DNA of 64,000 nt from Trichomonas vaginalis G3 (Eukaryota; Parabasalia; Trichomonadida; Trichomonadidae): assembly GCF_026262505.1 (NCBI RefSeq), contig NC_067206.1, forward strand, positions 32,999,896-33,063,895. Direction: 5' to 3'. Below, piece by piece: positions 10,351 to 20,855 of the stretch (position 1 is its first letter; every line of letters begins with the position of its first letter). The translations under genes were made by a program, and so were the position numbers. The notes under the pieces are model-generated. The model was given only the letters and a program-made list of their open reading frames with translations. It searched no databases and was not told where the DNA came from.

Positions 10351-11512
10351 CTGTCAAAAACCGCTTTTTAACTTCACTTAAAATGCCACGTAAGCTACGT
10401 AAGAATATACGTAAGAGGAAGAGAGCATTGAAACATCCAATAGTAAAACTGACACCACAACAACAGTTGCAACAACAAATGCTGAATGACCCCACTATGT
10501 TGCAACAAATGTCAAGCAATCCTATGCTTTTAAACCGAGTCATTGGTGCACAGAGTGGAGGTTTAAGAGCGGCACTTTTAGCGAAAATGGCAGGCTATGG
10601 TGGAGCTGCAGACGGAACAGCCTATAACCCTCAAAGTCAAATGAATTTGAGTTCACTCAAAAATCAAATAGCAGATGTCAAAAAGTCAAACATAGACATA
10701 CAGAAGCAAATAGGTGAAAACGAAAAGAAACTAGAATATGACAGACACACAAAGAAACTCAATGAGTTAAACGTAGAGAAAAAGAAGAAAGAAGAACAAC
10801 TGAAAGAACTAAGTACAGAGGAATATGCGAAAAAAGTGTCAGAAAAAGCAGCAGAAGTAGCAAAAATGGAACAAGATGTCATAAATTTGAAAAACCATAC
10901 TACTCAATATAAAGTACTGAAAGATGAAGAAATAAAACAAAAAGCCCTGAAGACATATATGGATAGCGATGAGTATAAAAAAGAAGTTGAAGCAAATGTA
11001 AAGGCAGAAAAACTTTTACAGTTGCAAAACCAAACCGTACAGTATGAAAACTTAGCACAAGAAAGTAAAAATAACGACGCAGCCATGCAAAAGGCAATGA
11101 AAAAGCGCAGAATATATATAAAGCTAACAATGACTGGTTAGATGCCCAAGCCAACGCCAAAGCAGCCCAGCTTATAGGGTCAATAAGGACAAAAATACAA
11201 GCGGATGAAGACAGTTCAAATGAAGCTTTAACAAATGCTGACTTTAAGAACGCCTTCGAAGCTCTTCATAGTAAGGTGAAACAAGTGAACGACTTCTCAT
11301 CTGGAAAGAAACTGAAGTCTGAAGGTTTCGACAAAGAGTTAAAAGAAGTAGCACAAAATATGACGAAAATAACAGATGCAGCAACGAGACAGGCAGTTCA
11401 AAGTGCCTATGACGCCGTTAGAGCAACTGTTGTGAAAAGTCAAGAAAAAGAGTTACAACAGACCAAAACAGACCTAGTAAATGCTTTCTTAAAAACGAAA
11501 AGTCAGGTAGGA

Positions 11513-11608
11513 CACTATGCTGCAGATGGAACATATGTGCCAGCTGGTGGAACTTATATACCAGCTGGTGGAACTTATATACTAGCTAGTGGAACCTATA
11601 TACCACCA
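11513..11608 (+). repeat. 24-bp tandem repeat encoding GTYIPAG-type units
   Basis: About four units of roughly 24 bases encode GTYVPAG, GTYIPAG, GTYILAS and GTYIPP within the large structural gene. Confidence 0.8.
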
Positions 11609-11692
11609 AACCCTCTAAGAGAAGCACCTGCACCAGGACTACCTAAAACATTTACATCGTCACATGGACACAGACACAGGCATGCACCAAAA

Positions 11693-11818
11693 CCAACACA
11701 ACAACCAACAGTTCAAAACGCTGCACAACAACCAACAGTTCAAAACACTGCACCACAACCAACAGTTCAAAACACTGCACCACAACCAACAGTTCAAAAC
11801 ACTGCACCACAACCACAA
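11693..11818 (+). repeat. 27-bp tandem repeat encoding QPTVQNTAP units
   Basis: Four to five units of 27 bases encode QPTVQNTAP or QPTVQNAAQ. The near-identity of the units suggests recent expansion by slippage. Confidence 0.85.
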
Positions 11819-13691
11819 ACAGAGCAAGGACATAAAAGAAGTAGAGAACAAGGAAACCAAGAATTCTTAAAAATGCTAAAGGAAAAATATGGTTACCCAG
11901 ATACTATTGACTTTAGTGACAGATATAAAGAAGCTATTAGAAAGTTCAAGGAAGAAAATACTGACCCGAACCTATTTAGCTTTATGGCTCAGCATAAAAT
12001 CGGATATAATTTCAAACCTGGAAAATACAAGCTCGCTAAGGGATATGATTTAATAGCATATCGTCCAAATGACATGACTGAATTTACTCCGAGATATTTT
12101 ATGTCAGAGATAAATGATGATTCAACTATCTTCATGAAACGCGTAAAAAATAGAGACGGAACGAAAGAAGAAAGGCTTATGAATGCAGATGACTTAAATA
12201 GGGAACTTGTTAAAAACGGTCTCGGAATATATGAAATGCCAGCAGATGAGGTACAAGAAACTCCACAGGAAGAACTAGTTCAGATACAACCAGACATGGA
12301 AGAAATAGTTCAGCAACAACAGCTAGAAGAGCCTGAAGGAAACGAACAAGTCCCTCCTTTGGAAACTAACCTCACAGAACTAGATGAAGATTTGGAACAG
12401 CCGAAAAATCTTGACCCTCAACAAGAGTATGCGGAGAATATGGAATATTTCCAAGAGTCTAAAAAAATTCGGCTGACATAGTAGAAGAATATCGAAAAAT
12501 GTTTGCCGACATACAAAAGACTCCAACACCAGATGAAAATATTCAGCATAGAATGGAAGAACTGAAAAAAAATGTACACAAATACAACAACCCTTTTTAC
12601 TTACGAGCATTTAACGTTCAATCTTCGGATGAACTCGGTGAAAATAAAAGGTTAAATTTCAAGAAAACATATAGAAATGAAACATTGTTTAAAGTTCATT
12701 CAGAACCTAACCAAGATGGAAACAAACCTACTTTTGTTTCTGCAGACGATGGAACTACAATGAGATGGGGTCATAAAGCTAACCCGGATAGGTGGTTCAT
12801 AAACTTACAACCTCAATTCCAAGAAGTTGTAGACGCAATGGAAGTGAATGGTGAACCAGATGTAGCTGGTATTTTCAGCGCGGCTTTAATGCCATTGAAA
12901 GATATGAAAGATGCAGATATTTTGGACCAGTATGAAATGAACATGGCTGATGGAAATATAACACCTGACGTTCTAGAACATTTATCTCAAAGAACTACAC
13001 AGAACCATAGAGATGGTATATTTGGTGAAGAGTTTAGAAAGAAAGTTAGGGAGGGCGAAGGAAGAGAACCTATTGTACATGACCTTGCAAACGAAAGTTT
13101 GCAAAATGTCATAAAAACTTACTTTGCAGACAATGAACTGAGAAGGGATGAATATTTAAGAAAACTCAAATGGACAGTACCAAATGAAATGTTAGTATTG
13201 AAAAACATGTTCCTTGACAAAATAAAACCAACTACAGAAATAAACGACGCAAGACTGAAAGATTGGGTAAAAGCTTTCCCATTCACAAAAGATATAGTTG
13301 GTAACATGGAAAGAAAACCAGAATGGCTACAAAAACATATATTTGGAAACGAGCTTATTCCATATGGACAGGCACTGTTTGAAGAGCTTGAACCAGAAAC
13401 TCAGGACAGAGTCATGCAAACAATAAGCGACGACTCAAATACAAACTATGACAAACTCTTTCTAGGATATAGGTTACCTGAGATGGGCGACCAGAGCCAA
13501 AAGGCAAAAAGGACATGGGAAATTTGCAACATACTAGATGAACATAATGCAAAGATGCAACAACTTCAAGCAGAGGGCAATGAAGGAAAAAGAAGAGTTA
13601 AAAACTCAGTCAGGAAGAAAGTAAAGCTTGGTCCACGTGGGTTCTATTATGACATATAAATCCAACTATTCTATATTTTTACTCATATGAA

Positions 13692-15299
13692 ATGTACGCC
13701 GCTCAGAATATAACGCCAACAGTTTTGGATGCTATGAATGGAAATGTTTCCGAATGGTATAACGAATGCGACAATGCCATTAGAAGGTCAGAAATAGTTC
13801 CTGGAACTTACGAATATACAACTGCTGTTTCTTATGGAAACGTAGGTGAGTTTGGAGAAGGTTCTTCAACAACAGTAGATATTGCTTGCGACAGGTTTCA
13901 TATTATTTCTATTGACAACTCATTCTTATACGTGGAACAAGACATTGAAATAAAACCTTCTGCCAAGTTGTCTGACAAGAAAGGTTGCAATGGAATTTTC
14001 TATGTCGGATACCAATATGCTCCAGAAGTTTTCATGGGATATAAGATATATTCTAACTCTGACTTAGTTCAAACAGTAACATGGGCAAACTATGAATGGT
14101 TCGCTTTGAGAAACTCAGTACAACCACAAGCTAGAGAACAAACAGACCAGTATGCCACCATTGAGAAAATAAGAAGACTTGACCCTAACGTTCCAGGAGT
14201 TTATGTTAACCTTTCTGGACAAACTGCAGCAGCAGTAACCAAAGTAAAACTGAAACTTAGAGTTCCTTTGTCATCTTTCCTCATCTTCAGGTTTTTAAGA
14301 TACTTGCCAAACTGGGCAGGAAAAATTTCTATCGAACTTACTCCAAGCAAAAATAACTTAGTCATTGCACCAACACAAGACCCATTCACTCTTACAGACG
14401 TAAAGGGAGCAAATCAAACGTCATTCGCCGACTTTTGCAAAGATAAGGTTGACTTAGACTTTGGTTTCTCAAACCTCAACACTGAAGTAAACTATTATTT
14501 CAATGCTGCTGGAACTGCTTGGGACCCAGTTAAGTTTACATGCGAAAAGTTTGAATGCAAGAGAATAGAAAGCAGACTTGCAGTCTATATGTTGGACCCA
14601 GATATTTCAAATGCTTTAGCTGCCAAATATATTGCAGTTCCACTTATGTTCCCTATACACCAAATATCTGTCAAAGACTTTGCAGGTGAAGTTGGAAACC
14701 AAAGTGCTGACCCAGGTGCAAGAACAGATATTGCCTTAACAACTGCAATGAAACATGCAGATACTATGTTTGTACTGTTCAGACGAACTATAAATGACTA
14801 TTCTTGCTTCTACAACCCTGGTATTAAATACCATATAAACATAGATGGCAAATACTATCCAAGAGAAGAATATTCCACAGTTGAAGATATGAGGTCATAC
14901 AACTTGACATTAGATGCTATGAACTTTAACAACAACTTCACAACAACCATTAACCCTGAAATGCAAAGTTCTATTATGCCATATGTGAAAGTATGGACCC
15001 ATACAGGAGCTCAAAAAACTCAATATACAAATGGAGACCGTTCAAACTTTTGGCTTGGCATTCCATTTGCTGACTCAGAAGACTTTATGGGTGGTATTTC
15101 AACTGTTGGTACTGTACAAATACAATATACTGGTGACAGAGACGGTCCAGATGAATTGAAAGCAAAGAAGTTTACAAAACCAATAGCACTTTTCACGGAA
15201 GATGCTCTTTTGAAGATTCGTTCGATGAAACCTGCTGGGGCTCCTCAGATTGGCATAACGACAGCTTCCATCGAGCAGATTTTGGCAGCAGGTCAGTAA
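13692..15299 (+). CDS. Maverick major capsid protein (double jelly-roll type)
   Basis: This 535-residue open frame begins MYAAQNITPTVLDAMNGN and has the length and beta-rich, aromatic-rich character of Maverick/Polinton major capsid proteins. These form the trimeric capsomers of an icosahedral shell. The N-terminal half contains strands such as FHIISIDNSFLYVEQDIEI. The second half begins around residue 245, consistent with two jelly-roll domains. It follows the large structural gene by 32 bases in the same direction and ends in a convergent overlap with the gene at 15193-15612. The assignment rests on length, position and general resemblance, not on a diagnostic motif. Confidence 0.75.
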   Translation: MYAAQNITPTVLDAMNGNVSEWYNECDNAIRRSEIVPGTYEYTTAVSYGNVGEFGEGSSTTVDIACDRFHIISIDNSFLYVEQDIEIKPSAKLSDKKGCNGIFYVGYQYAPEVFMGYKIYSNSDLVQTVTWANYEWFALRNSVQPQAREQTDQYATIEKIRRLDPNVPGVYVNLSGQTAAAVTKVKLKLRVPLSSFLIFRFLRYLPNWAGKISIELTPSKNNLVIAPTQDPFTLTDVKGANQTSFADFCKDKVDLDFGFSNLNTEVNYYFNAAGTAWDPVKFTCEKFECKRIESRLAVYMLDPDISNALAAKYIAVPLMFPIHQISVKDFAGEVGNQSADPGARTDIALTTAMKHADTMFVLFRRTINDYSCFYNPGIKYHINIDGKYYPREEYSTVEDMRSYNLTLDAMNFNNNFTTTINPEMQSSIMPYVKVWTHTGAQKTQYTNGDRSNFWLGIPFADSEDFMGGISTVGTVQIQYTGDRDGPDELKAKKFTKPIALFTEDALLKIRSMKPAGAPQIGITTASIEQILAAGQ

Positions 15300-15612
15300 G
15301 TTGTTCTTGAACTGACTTCTCTCCGTCAAATATTGACAGTACGCCAGTTTTGACATAGTATTGTATTAAAAACTTACCTTTAGAAATATCGGTCAGTTTT
15401 GTTGTTATATTTTTGTCTGCTTCAAGAACTTTCACCATCTCGGTTATACCAACTTTCTTTGCTTTATGGAAATATTTTGGTTCAGCAAAGACTGCTATTC
15501 TATAACATTTACCATTGTTTGTATAAAGAACTATTCTGTCAATGTATTTGTATTGTTTGTGTGTGTAAACTTTGTTCTGCTTCAATTCGAAGAGATACTC
15601 GAATACGTCCAT
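15193..15612 (-). CDS. Maverick hypothetical protein, 139 residues
   Basis: The start (MDVFEYLFELKQNK) is 18 bases from the divergent start at 15631, with a shared AT-rich gap between. The last third overlaps the 3' end of the capsid gene on the other strand. The protein has short alternating strands (RIVLYTNNGKCYRIAVFAEP) and no recognisable domain. Confidence 0.55.
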   Translation of the reverse strand: MDVFEYLFELKQNKVYTHKQYKYIDRIVLYTNNGKCYRIAVFAEPKYFHKAKKVGITEMVKVLEADKNITTKLTDISKGKFLIQYYVKTGVLSIFDGEKSVQEQLTDLLPKSARWKLSLCQSEEPQQVSSNESSKEHLP

Positions 15613-15630
15613 CTTTTTATTCGAAGTAAA

Positions 15631-16212
15631 ATGTCATTTCCGAAAAATAGAAGCGTGAGTGTTTCAAAAGGTTTAATGGCGGTGGCAGATGTGAAGTTAA
15701 ATTCACCAACTCAAACAAACAGTCAAAGTGTTGTTGTCAATGTCAAAGAAAGAGATGTTGAAGTGGGGAAACCATACGAAGACGAAGATGGTATAACAAT
15801 AGTTCCTGTAAAAGAACAACCAACATATCCTGAAGTTAGCAGAGACTTAAGTTCTGTTGCAGATATTCGAAACGACTACCAACAACTTAAAGACAAACTT
15901 AAAACTCAGGAGAAGATTTGTCAAGCTTTAGGTATAATGTTAAACTTGGTCGAACACAACCCTGTAAAAGTGAACTCATATGTCATCGCACCTCATGAAA
16001 TTTTGAAAGAACTATTGAAACTTTTGACAGAGGCAGACGATATAAACATCAAAGAAATAGAACCCGACATTGCTTGCTGTGGTGTTTCATATAATGTCAT
16101 TGACAAGATATACGTTATGAAAGGAGGTGAGACGTTGAACTTAAAATATAGTTTCCCAGACGTTATAAAAATATTTGACGACCACAACATTTCATTAAAA
16201 TTTATTTGCTAA
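15631..16212 (+). CDS. Maverick hypothetical protein, 193 residues
   Basis: The start is ATG 15631 (MSFPKNRSVSVSKG); codons before it in the frame overlap the divergent gene and are not used here. A low-complexity N-terminal part is followed by a predicted coiled coil (DIRNDYQQLKDKLKTQEK) and a compact C-terminal domain. It is followed after four bases by the probable minor capsid gene, so the two are probably co-transcribed and it may be a virion component. The family is not recognised. Confidence 0.6.
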   Translation: MSFPKNRSVSVSKGLMAVADVKLNSPTQTNSQSVVVNVKERDVEVGKPYEDEDGITIVPVKEQPTYPEVSRDLSSVADIRNDYQQLKDKLKTQEKICQALGIMLNLVEHNPVKVNSYVIAPHEILKELLKLLTEADDINIKEIEPDIACCGVSYNVIDKIYVMKGGETLNLKYSFPDVIKIFDDHNISLKFIC

Positions 16213-16216
16213 GTAA

Positions 16217-17005
16217 ATGGCAGAAGACATAATGGTTTATACTATTACGACTAAAAACCCTGAGTCATATAATTCTATAACAACAAACTTACAAAGTCCT
16301 CAAGGACGATATTGTAAACTAACCTTAAACACAATGACGACTAAAGCTTGTTTTGCTCTTTTGACACCAGAAGATTTTATTGTTGTGAATGGTAAAAAAT
16401 ACTCCTTTGAAGATACTTACTCAGATATACCACCAACAGGTTTTGTTGACTTATTTAATACTTTAAGGACGGATGTAACATGTGCTGCAACTAGAGCAGG
16501 TTTCATTATGTTTGGATGTCCGACTGAGTTTAGTATAAACGATATGAGCTATAATACAAAACTTATATCTGGTTTTTACTACCAACAGTTTCCTATAACA
16601 GGAAAAGGTGTCATACAAGGTTTGTCTGTTCCATTGACTTTAAGTACACCTATTTTATATATTGTTTCAAACTTAGGTTCAAAGTGTTATTCGAATGTCG
16701 ACAGAAACTACTATGACCAAAAGATACTTATGCGTATAAACAATACTTTCTCTGCTGGTTTGCCTATTGTTCATTCGAATGCAGAATTTTCAACCTTAGT
16801 GAACTCAAACACATTGGCAAGTATAACGTTGACATTAGTTGACGCAAACTTTGTTCCTGTAAAACTTTTATGTCCTATGTATTTGTCAATGACGGCAGAA
16901 AGTTTCGAATTGGAAGATGCAACCGGTGAAAGTATTGTATTACAAGAACAACTTCAACAACAAATAGCTCAAGAACAACAAATGCAACAAATAGCTCAAG
17001 AATAA
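16217..17005 (+). CDS. Maverick probable minor capsid (penton-like) protein
   Basis: This 262-residue, beta-rich protein lies just after the capsid block. Its size fits the single jelly-roll minor capsid proteins that form the vertices of Polinton-type particles. Strand-rich stretches such as GRYCKLTLNTMTTKACFAL and ILYIVSNLGSKCYSN are visible. The tail has repeated QQIAQEQQMQ units, a low-complexity C-terminus. The assignment is by position, size and fold character. An unrelated virion protein is the alternative. Confidence 0.55.
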   Translation: MAEDIMVYTITTKNPESYNSITTNLQSPQGRYCKLTLNTMTTKACFALLTPEDFIVVNGKKYSFEDTYSDIPPTGFVDLFNTLRTDVTCAATRAGFIMFGCPTEFSINDMSYNTKLISGFYYQQFPITGKGVIQGLSVPLTLSTPILYIVSNLGSKCYSNVDRNYYDQKILMRINNTFSAGLPIVHSNAEFSTLVNSNTLASITLTLVDANFVPVKLLCPMYLSMTAESFELEDATGESIVLQEQLQQQIAQEQQMQQIAQE

Positions 17006-17034
17006 AAAAAAATATTTTTTTTATTTTTATAAAA

Positions 17035-18270
17035 ATGTACAGAATAGATGTTTCAGATTTTTATGACTTCCAAGCATTCAGAAATATGTGTCCATTTCGA
17101 GACTATAACAAAGCAGTCGAGAATTTGAAACGTTTAGTCATTTATGTTGACTCTGCCCCAGAATGTTATGTCATGAAAGAATGGGATGTTGTCTTTAACA
17201 AACCAAGAGCAACCATAGTTTCAGAACAAGAATGTAGACAGAAACTTAAGAAAATAAAAGTCGTACAAGTTGGTATGAAGATGTTAGATGCTTGGGATAT
17301 CTTATTGTCAAAGTTAGAAGATTTTTCAGTTCGTGGTATAAAGTTCTATACACCATCTCCAAAATTCTATTCTATCTTCACTGGATATAAATATGAACAA
17401 GTAGAATGGAAAGAAAATGTTATAGAAGCTTGGTTAGACCATGTCAAAGAAATTATATGCAATGGAAACGAAAAGGTTTATGAGTATATCTTATGTTGGT
17501 TTGCAAACATCTTACAACATCCAAGTGCTAAAAATGAAACTGCTCTCATTATAATTGGAAAACAAGGAACTGGTAAGAACACTTTCTTTACAGATATTTT
17601 GTGCAAACTGTTAGAGGGCTATTCGAACCCTAATATGACAAACTTAGAAAACATCTGCGGTAAATTTAACTCTTCAATAGAGAATATGAAACTTATAGTA
17701 TGTAACGAACTTCAAAGTATAGATACAACAAAAGTTTTGAACTCGGATGCTTTGAAGAGTCTTATAACAGACAAAGTTGGAGTTGTTGAAAGAAAATATA
17801 AAGACCAAAGAGTTTGTGAAAATGTTGCAAATTTCATTATGGTTTCAAACAACGCCGTTCCGATGAAGTTAGAAAGTTCTGACAGAAGATATGTAGTTGT
17901 CAGAACGTCAGATTCTCATATGCAAGATACAGAATATTTTGACGACTTAGCAGAAACTTTGACACCTAACTTTTACAACCACTTGTTCTCATATTTCATG
18001 ACATTAGATATTTCTAAGTTCAATCCAAGACAAATTCCATATACCGAAGAGAGACAAACATTGTTAGAAGCAAACAAGAGTGTATATGAACTGTTTATAG
18101 ATGAGACTAACTTTGAGTGTTTAGATGAAAGGTCATTGTACGATTCATATAAACAGTATTGTCAAGAGTATGGTTATATGGCAGCGTCTAAACGAACATT
18201 CTTGGCAAATGTCAAAAATCTTTTAGACATACAGAACGGCGTATATACAAAGAAAAATTTTTCTGAGTAA
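17035..18270 (+). CDS. Maverick SF3 helicase / D5-like ATPase
   Basis: This 411-residue protein has a superfamily 3 helicase core: Walker A IIGKQGTGKNT at 173-183, Walker B KLIVCNELQ in the region of residue 225, and motif C-like FIMVSNNAVPMKLESSDRR. Such enzymes unwind DNA as hexamers during replication of DNA viruses and virus-like elements. It has no clear primase domain in its N-terminal 150 residues. It lies downstream of the capsid genes behind an A/T block (AAAAAATATTTTTTTTATT) shared with other genes of the element. Confidence 0.85.
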   Translation: MYRIDVSDFYDFQAFRNMCPFRDYNKAVENLKRLVIYVDSAPECYVMKEWDVVFNKPRATIVSEQECRQKLKKIKVVQVGMKMLDAWDILLSKLEDFSVRGIKFYTPSPKFYSIFTGYKYEQVEWKENVIEAWLDHVKEIICNGNEKVYEYILCWFANILQHPSAKNETALIIIGKQGTGKNTFFTDILCKLLEGYSNPNMTNLENICGKFNSSIENMKLIVCNELQSIDTTKVLNSDALKSLITDKVGVVERKYKDQRVCENVANFIMVSNNAVPMKLESSDRRYVVVRTSDSHMQDTEYFDDLAETLTPNFYNHLFSYFMTLDISKFNPRQIPYTEERQTLLEANKSVYELFIDETNFECLDERSLYDSYKQYCQEYGYMAASKRTFLANVKNLLDIQNGVYTKKNFSE

Positions 18271-18303
18271 ATTTAAAAAAAATATTTTTTTATTTTATTT
18301 GAA

Positions 18304-18888
18304 ATGTACGCTGAGTTTGTTGGAGAAGACTGTTGGAAAACTTGTTTGTTAGATGAGAAATATGAAATTCACTGTTGTGAGTCATTTGAAGTCAGAAACA
18401 AAGAGACAAAAAGAGTTTTAAGCGAATGGGAGCAAAATAACGGATATGCTAGGATGAGTATGAGTGGAAAAAACTATTTTAAACATGTTGTCATTGCAAC
18501 TCATTTTATACCGAACCCTAACAATTTACCTTTTGTAGACCATATAAACCATATAAGAAACGACAATAGACTTGAAAACTTGCGTTGGGTCACTCGTTCT
18601 GAAAACAATAAGAACAAAGGCAAATTTGGAGACATTATATTCGAATTTGTCGACGAACTAGAAGATGAAACAATTGAAATTACAGACTATGGCAAGCATA
18701 CGTTTGAGTTTTACTACTATAGCGAAGAACAGGACTCTTTCTACTTTTATACCGGCGTAAACTATAGGAAATTACAAGTATATTTTACTAAGGAAGGCTA
18801 TGCTCATGTAAACGCTAGAGATACAGATGGAAAATACGTTCAAATACATCTTAACAAATTCAAGAAGCTATATGGCATACCATTTTAA
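18304..18888 (+). CDS. Maverick HNH homing-type endonuclease
   Basis: This 194-residue protein contains a typical phage-like HNH nuclease core, including VDHINHIRNDNRLENLRWVT with the conserved His-Asn framework, after a region resembling the NUMOD-type start (ATHFIPNPNNLPF). The C-terminal 80 residues are acidic and tyrosine-rich, with no known family. It is a free-standing gene with its own A/T promoter-like block, so it may be a passenger nuclease. Confidence 0.85.
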   Translation: MYAEFVGEDCWKTCLLDEKYEIHCCESFEVRNKETKRVLSEWEQNNGYARMSMSGKNYFKHVVIATHFIPNPNNLPFVDHINHIRNDNRLENLRWVTRSENNKNKGKFGDIIFEFVDELEDETIEITDYGKHTFEFYYYSEEQDSFYFYTGVNYRKLQVYFTKEGYAHVNARDTDGKYVQIHLNKFKKLYGIPF

Positions 18889-18930
18889 AACGTTTTTTAA
18901 AAAAAAATATTTTTTTATCCGATAGAAAAG

Positions 18931-19350
18931 ATGATGAAATTCATCTCAGTAAACAAGTACATGACAGAAGTCAAAGAAGAACTAGACCCATTCATATATT
19001 TGAATGTTTACTTCTACCATTTTGAAAAGTCTTCATTTGACAAAGTTTGGAACATCGAACCAGTTAAGTTTGCTATTGTGACTAAAAATGGTGCGAAATT
19101 TGAAGACTTAGACATAGAAGGTTTGTTAACAGTCAAAGAAAGTTTTGACAGAAGGTTCTCAAACCTTAAAGAAGGCAAAGCATACAAACTTGTTATACCT
19201 TATGAACCAAAGAAAGCAGACGACTATGAATATTATGAGTCTAAGATAGTTGAAGTTCAAGGTAAATTGGGTAAAAAGATTTTAGAGTCTAAGCCAGTGT
19301 TTGCTCCTAAAGAGGAAGAGAACATTGACATTGACCCAGAAATGTTCTAA
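18931..19350 (+). CDS. Maverick hypothetical protein, 139 residues
   Basis: The protein starts MMKFISVNKYMTEVKEELD and ends in a very acidic tail (EEENIDIDPEMF). It has mixed alpha/beta character with no recognisable motif. The acidic tail recalls small single-stranded-DNA-binding or replication accessory proteins, but that is only a resemblance. It lies between the HNH gene and a convergent lysine-rich gene. Confidence 0.5.
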   Translation: MMKFISVNKYMTEVKEELDPFIYLNVYFYHFEKSSFDKVWNIEPVKFAIVTKNGAKFEDLDIEGLLTVKESFDRRFSNLKEGKAYKLVIPYEPKKADDYEYYESKIVEVQGKLGKKILESKPVFAPKEEENIDIDPEMF

Positions 19351-19366
19351 AAATAAAATTTTATTT

Positions 19367-19834
19367 TTACATGTCATATCTCACCTTCTCTGGAACTGGT
19401 TCAGGTTCTTTCTTCTCTTCTACTTTCTTTTCTTCTACTTTCTTTTCTTTCTTCTCTCTCTTCTTCTTCTTTTCTGGTGGAGTTATGTCAAATTTCTCAG
19501 AACCATATTTATGTAAAAGTTCTTTGTCCTTTAATAGCTCTTCTATTCTGTTTCCTATTTCATCTTCAAGAACAGCGCATGTGTCTTCTTTGCATTCTAA
19601 GAACTTTTGTTGGACTTCATCTTTCCAATCGGTGTCATCTCTGTCAACAAGTCTGTCATTGACAAACTTAAAGACTTCTCTGCCTAATGTTTTATGGTTC
19701 TTGTCATATTCCCAGAAACAGAACTTTAGAACAAATTCACCTTTCTTGTTTACACTATGTAAGATTTTATGGTCGACAGATGTTTTGCTGTCAAAAAGCT
19801 TGTCTCGAATATAGATAGCGAAATCGCTAGACAT
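19367..19834 (-). CDS. Maverick hypothetical protein with Lys/Glu-rich tail
   Basis: The start is ATG 19834 (MSSDFAIYIRDKLFDS), 36 bases from the divergent ATPase start. The N-terminal 110 residues are globular. The tail is an unbroken charged stretch (EKKKKREKKEKKVEEKK), which could bind nucleic acid. No family is recognised. The opposite-strand open frame over the same tail is a shadow. Confidence 0.6.
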   Translation of the reverse strand: MSSDFAIYIRDKLFDSKTSVDHKILHSVNKKGEFVLKFCFWEYDKNHKTLGREVFKFVNDRLVDRDDTDWKDEVQQKFLECKEDTCAVLEDEIGNRIEELLKDKELLHKYGSEKFDITPPEKKKKREKKEKKVEEKKVEEKKEPEPVPEKVRYDM

Positions 19835-19870
19835 TTTCAAAAAGATAAAAATTTTAATTTTTCTAAAAAT

Positions 19871-20746
19871 ATGTTAGAAAAAAAGTTTGCTGACATTGAC
19901 AAGAAATTTGAGAATGTTTTGAAGAAGAACAAGAAGAAATTAGAAAATGCTCAGATAAAGCCTATACATGACAAGTTCTTATTTGCTCAGAATGGTATAA
20001 CAGGTCTAATTGCACCACCTGGGTCGGGTAAGACTTTCACTTATCTTAAAATGGCTGCACAACAACAAGAACTAGATGAGAAGAACCCATTCTATGAGTT
20101 AGTTGTTATTTGTAGTACTTCTGGTCAATTTGACCAAACCGTCAATTCGTTCAAAGATATTATAAAAAAGTCAAAACTAGTATGTATAAAAGACTCTGAG
20201 TTGTTGGATTGGATAAAGAAGTACCAAAGAAGAGTTTTGAAGTACAATGCTATAAATGAGTATGTCAATTCTAAGTTTAAAGACCCAAATGAGGAAATGC
20301 AGAGAATATTAGAGAAGAAACACTTCAGAAACAAACAGAAAGAGATAGAATACATTTCGAAGAAATTGCAATCTTACGATTGGAAAACGTACCCTCACAG
20401 ATGTCTTCTTATCTTAGATGATTTCGCCTCTCATCCTTTGTTAAAGAACAGAGAACAAGACATGTGTCGAATTCTTAAGAAGCTCAGACACTTTAACATC
20501 TCTGTTGTCATTTGTGTACAGACAGCAAAGAGTTTAAGTAAGGATGTTAAAAGAATACTTACTGATATCATACTTTTCCCTGGATTGTCCGAAGACGATT
20601 TCATGGAACTTATGAAAGAGTCCATGGCAGGTAAGTTTGACAGACATGAACTATGGGAGAAGTACAAAGTCATACAAGACCCTCATACTTCTTTCAGAAT
20701 TCACATCTACGCGAACAAAGTTCAAATTGTAAAAAGTCAAGCTTGA
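19871..20746 (+). CDS. Maverick genome-packaging ATPase (FtsK/HerA, A32-like)
   Basis: This protein of about 291 residues has Walker A LIAPPGSGKT at 46-55 and Walker B CLLILDDFA at about 178-186, as in the A32-like packaging ATPases of Polintons and large DNA viruses. These drive DNA into the capsid. The start is taken at 19871 because upstream codons in the frame overlap the divergent gene and lie behind an A/T-rich promoter-like gap. A 22-bp tandem array starts about 110 bases after its stop. Confidence 0.85.
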   Translation: MLEKKFADIDKKFENVLKKNKKKLENAQIKPIHDKFLFAQNGITGLIAPPGSGKTFTYLKMAAQQQELDEKNPFYELVVICSTSGQFDQTVNSFKDIIKKSKLVCIKDSELLDWIKKYQRRVLKYNAINEYVNSKFKDPNEEMQRILEKKHFRNKQKEIEYISKKLQSYDWKTYPHRCLLILDDFASHPLLKNREQDMCRILKKLRHFNISVVICVQTAKSLSKDVKRILTDIILFPGLSEDDFMELMKESMAGKFDRHELWEKYKVIQDPHTSFRIHIYANKVQIVKSQA

Positions 20747-20855
20747 AAAATAAAGAGTTTGAGTCTTAGTCTGTTGTGGTGCTGGGGCTGTCGGTTCTTC
20801 TGGCTTTGGAATGGACTCGGTTGGTGGTACGTCGGACATTCGTTTGTGTCCTGTC

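Larger units (their letters stand above)
10383..13659 (+). pseudogene. Maverick large coiled-coil structural protein gene (broken)
   Basis: This coding region of about 3.3 kb lies at the left of the element, just before the capsid gene. The start has a very basic tail (MPRKLRKNIRKRKR) and Gln-rich sequence, followed by long charged coiled-coil stretches. A low-complexity middle contains GTYIPAG and QPTVQNTAP repeats, and the final part ends in a basic segment (SVRKKVKLGPRGFYYDI). The family is not recognised. Position and composition suggest a virion scaffold or core protein, which is inference. The gene carries about two breaks. Confidence 0.6.

Noticed and set aside
19371-19814. 147-codon plus-strand frame rich in Ser/Phe
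   Set aside because: It is the shadow of the Lys/Glu-rich tail of the minus-strand gene.
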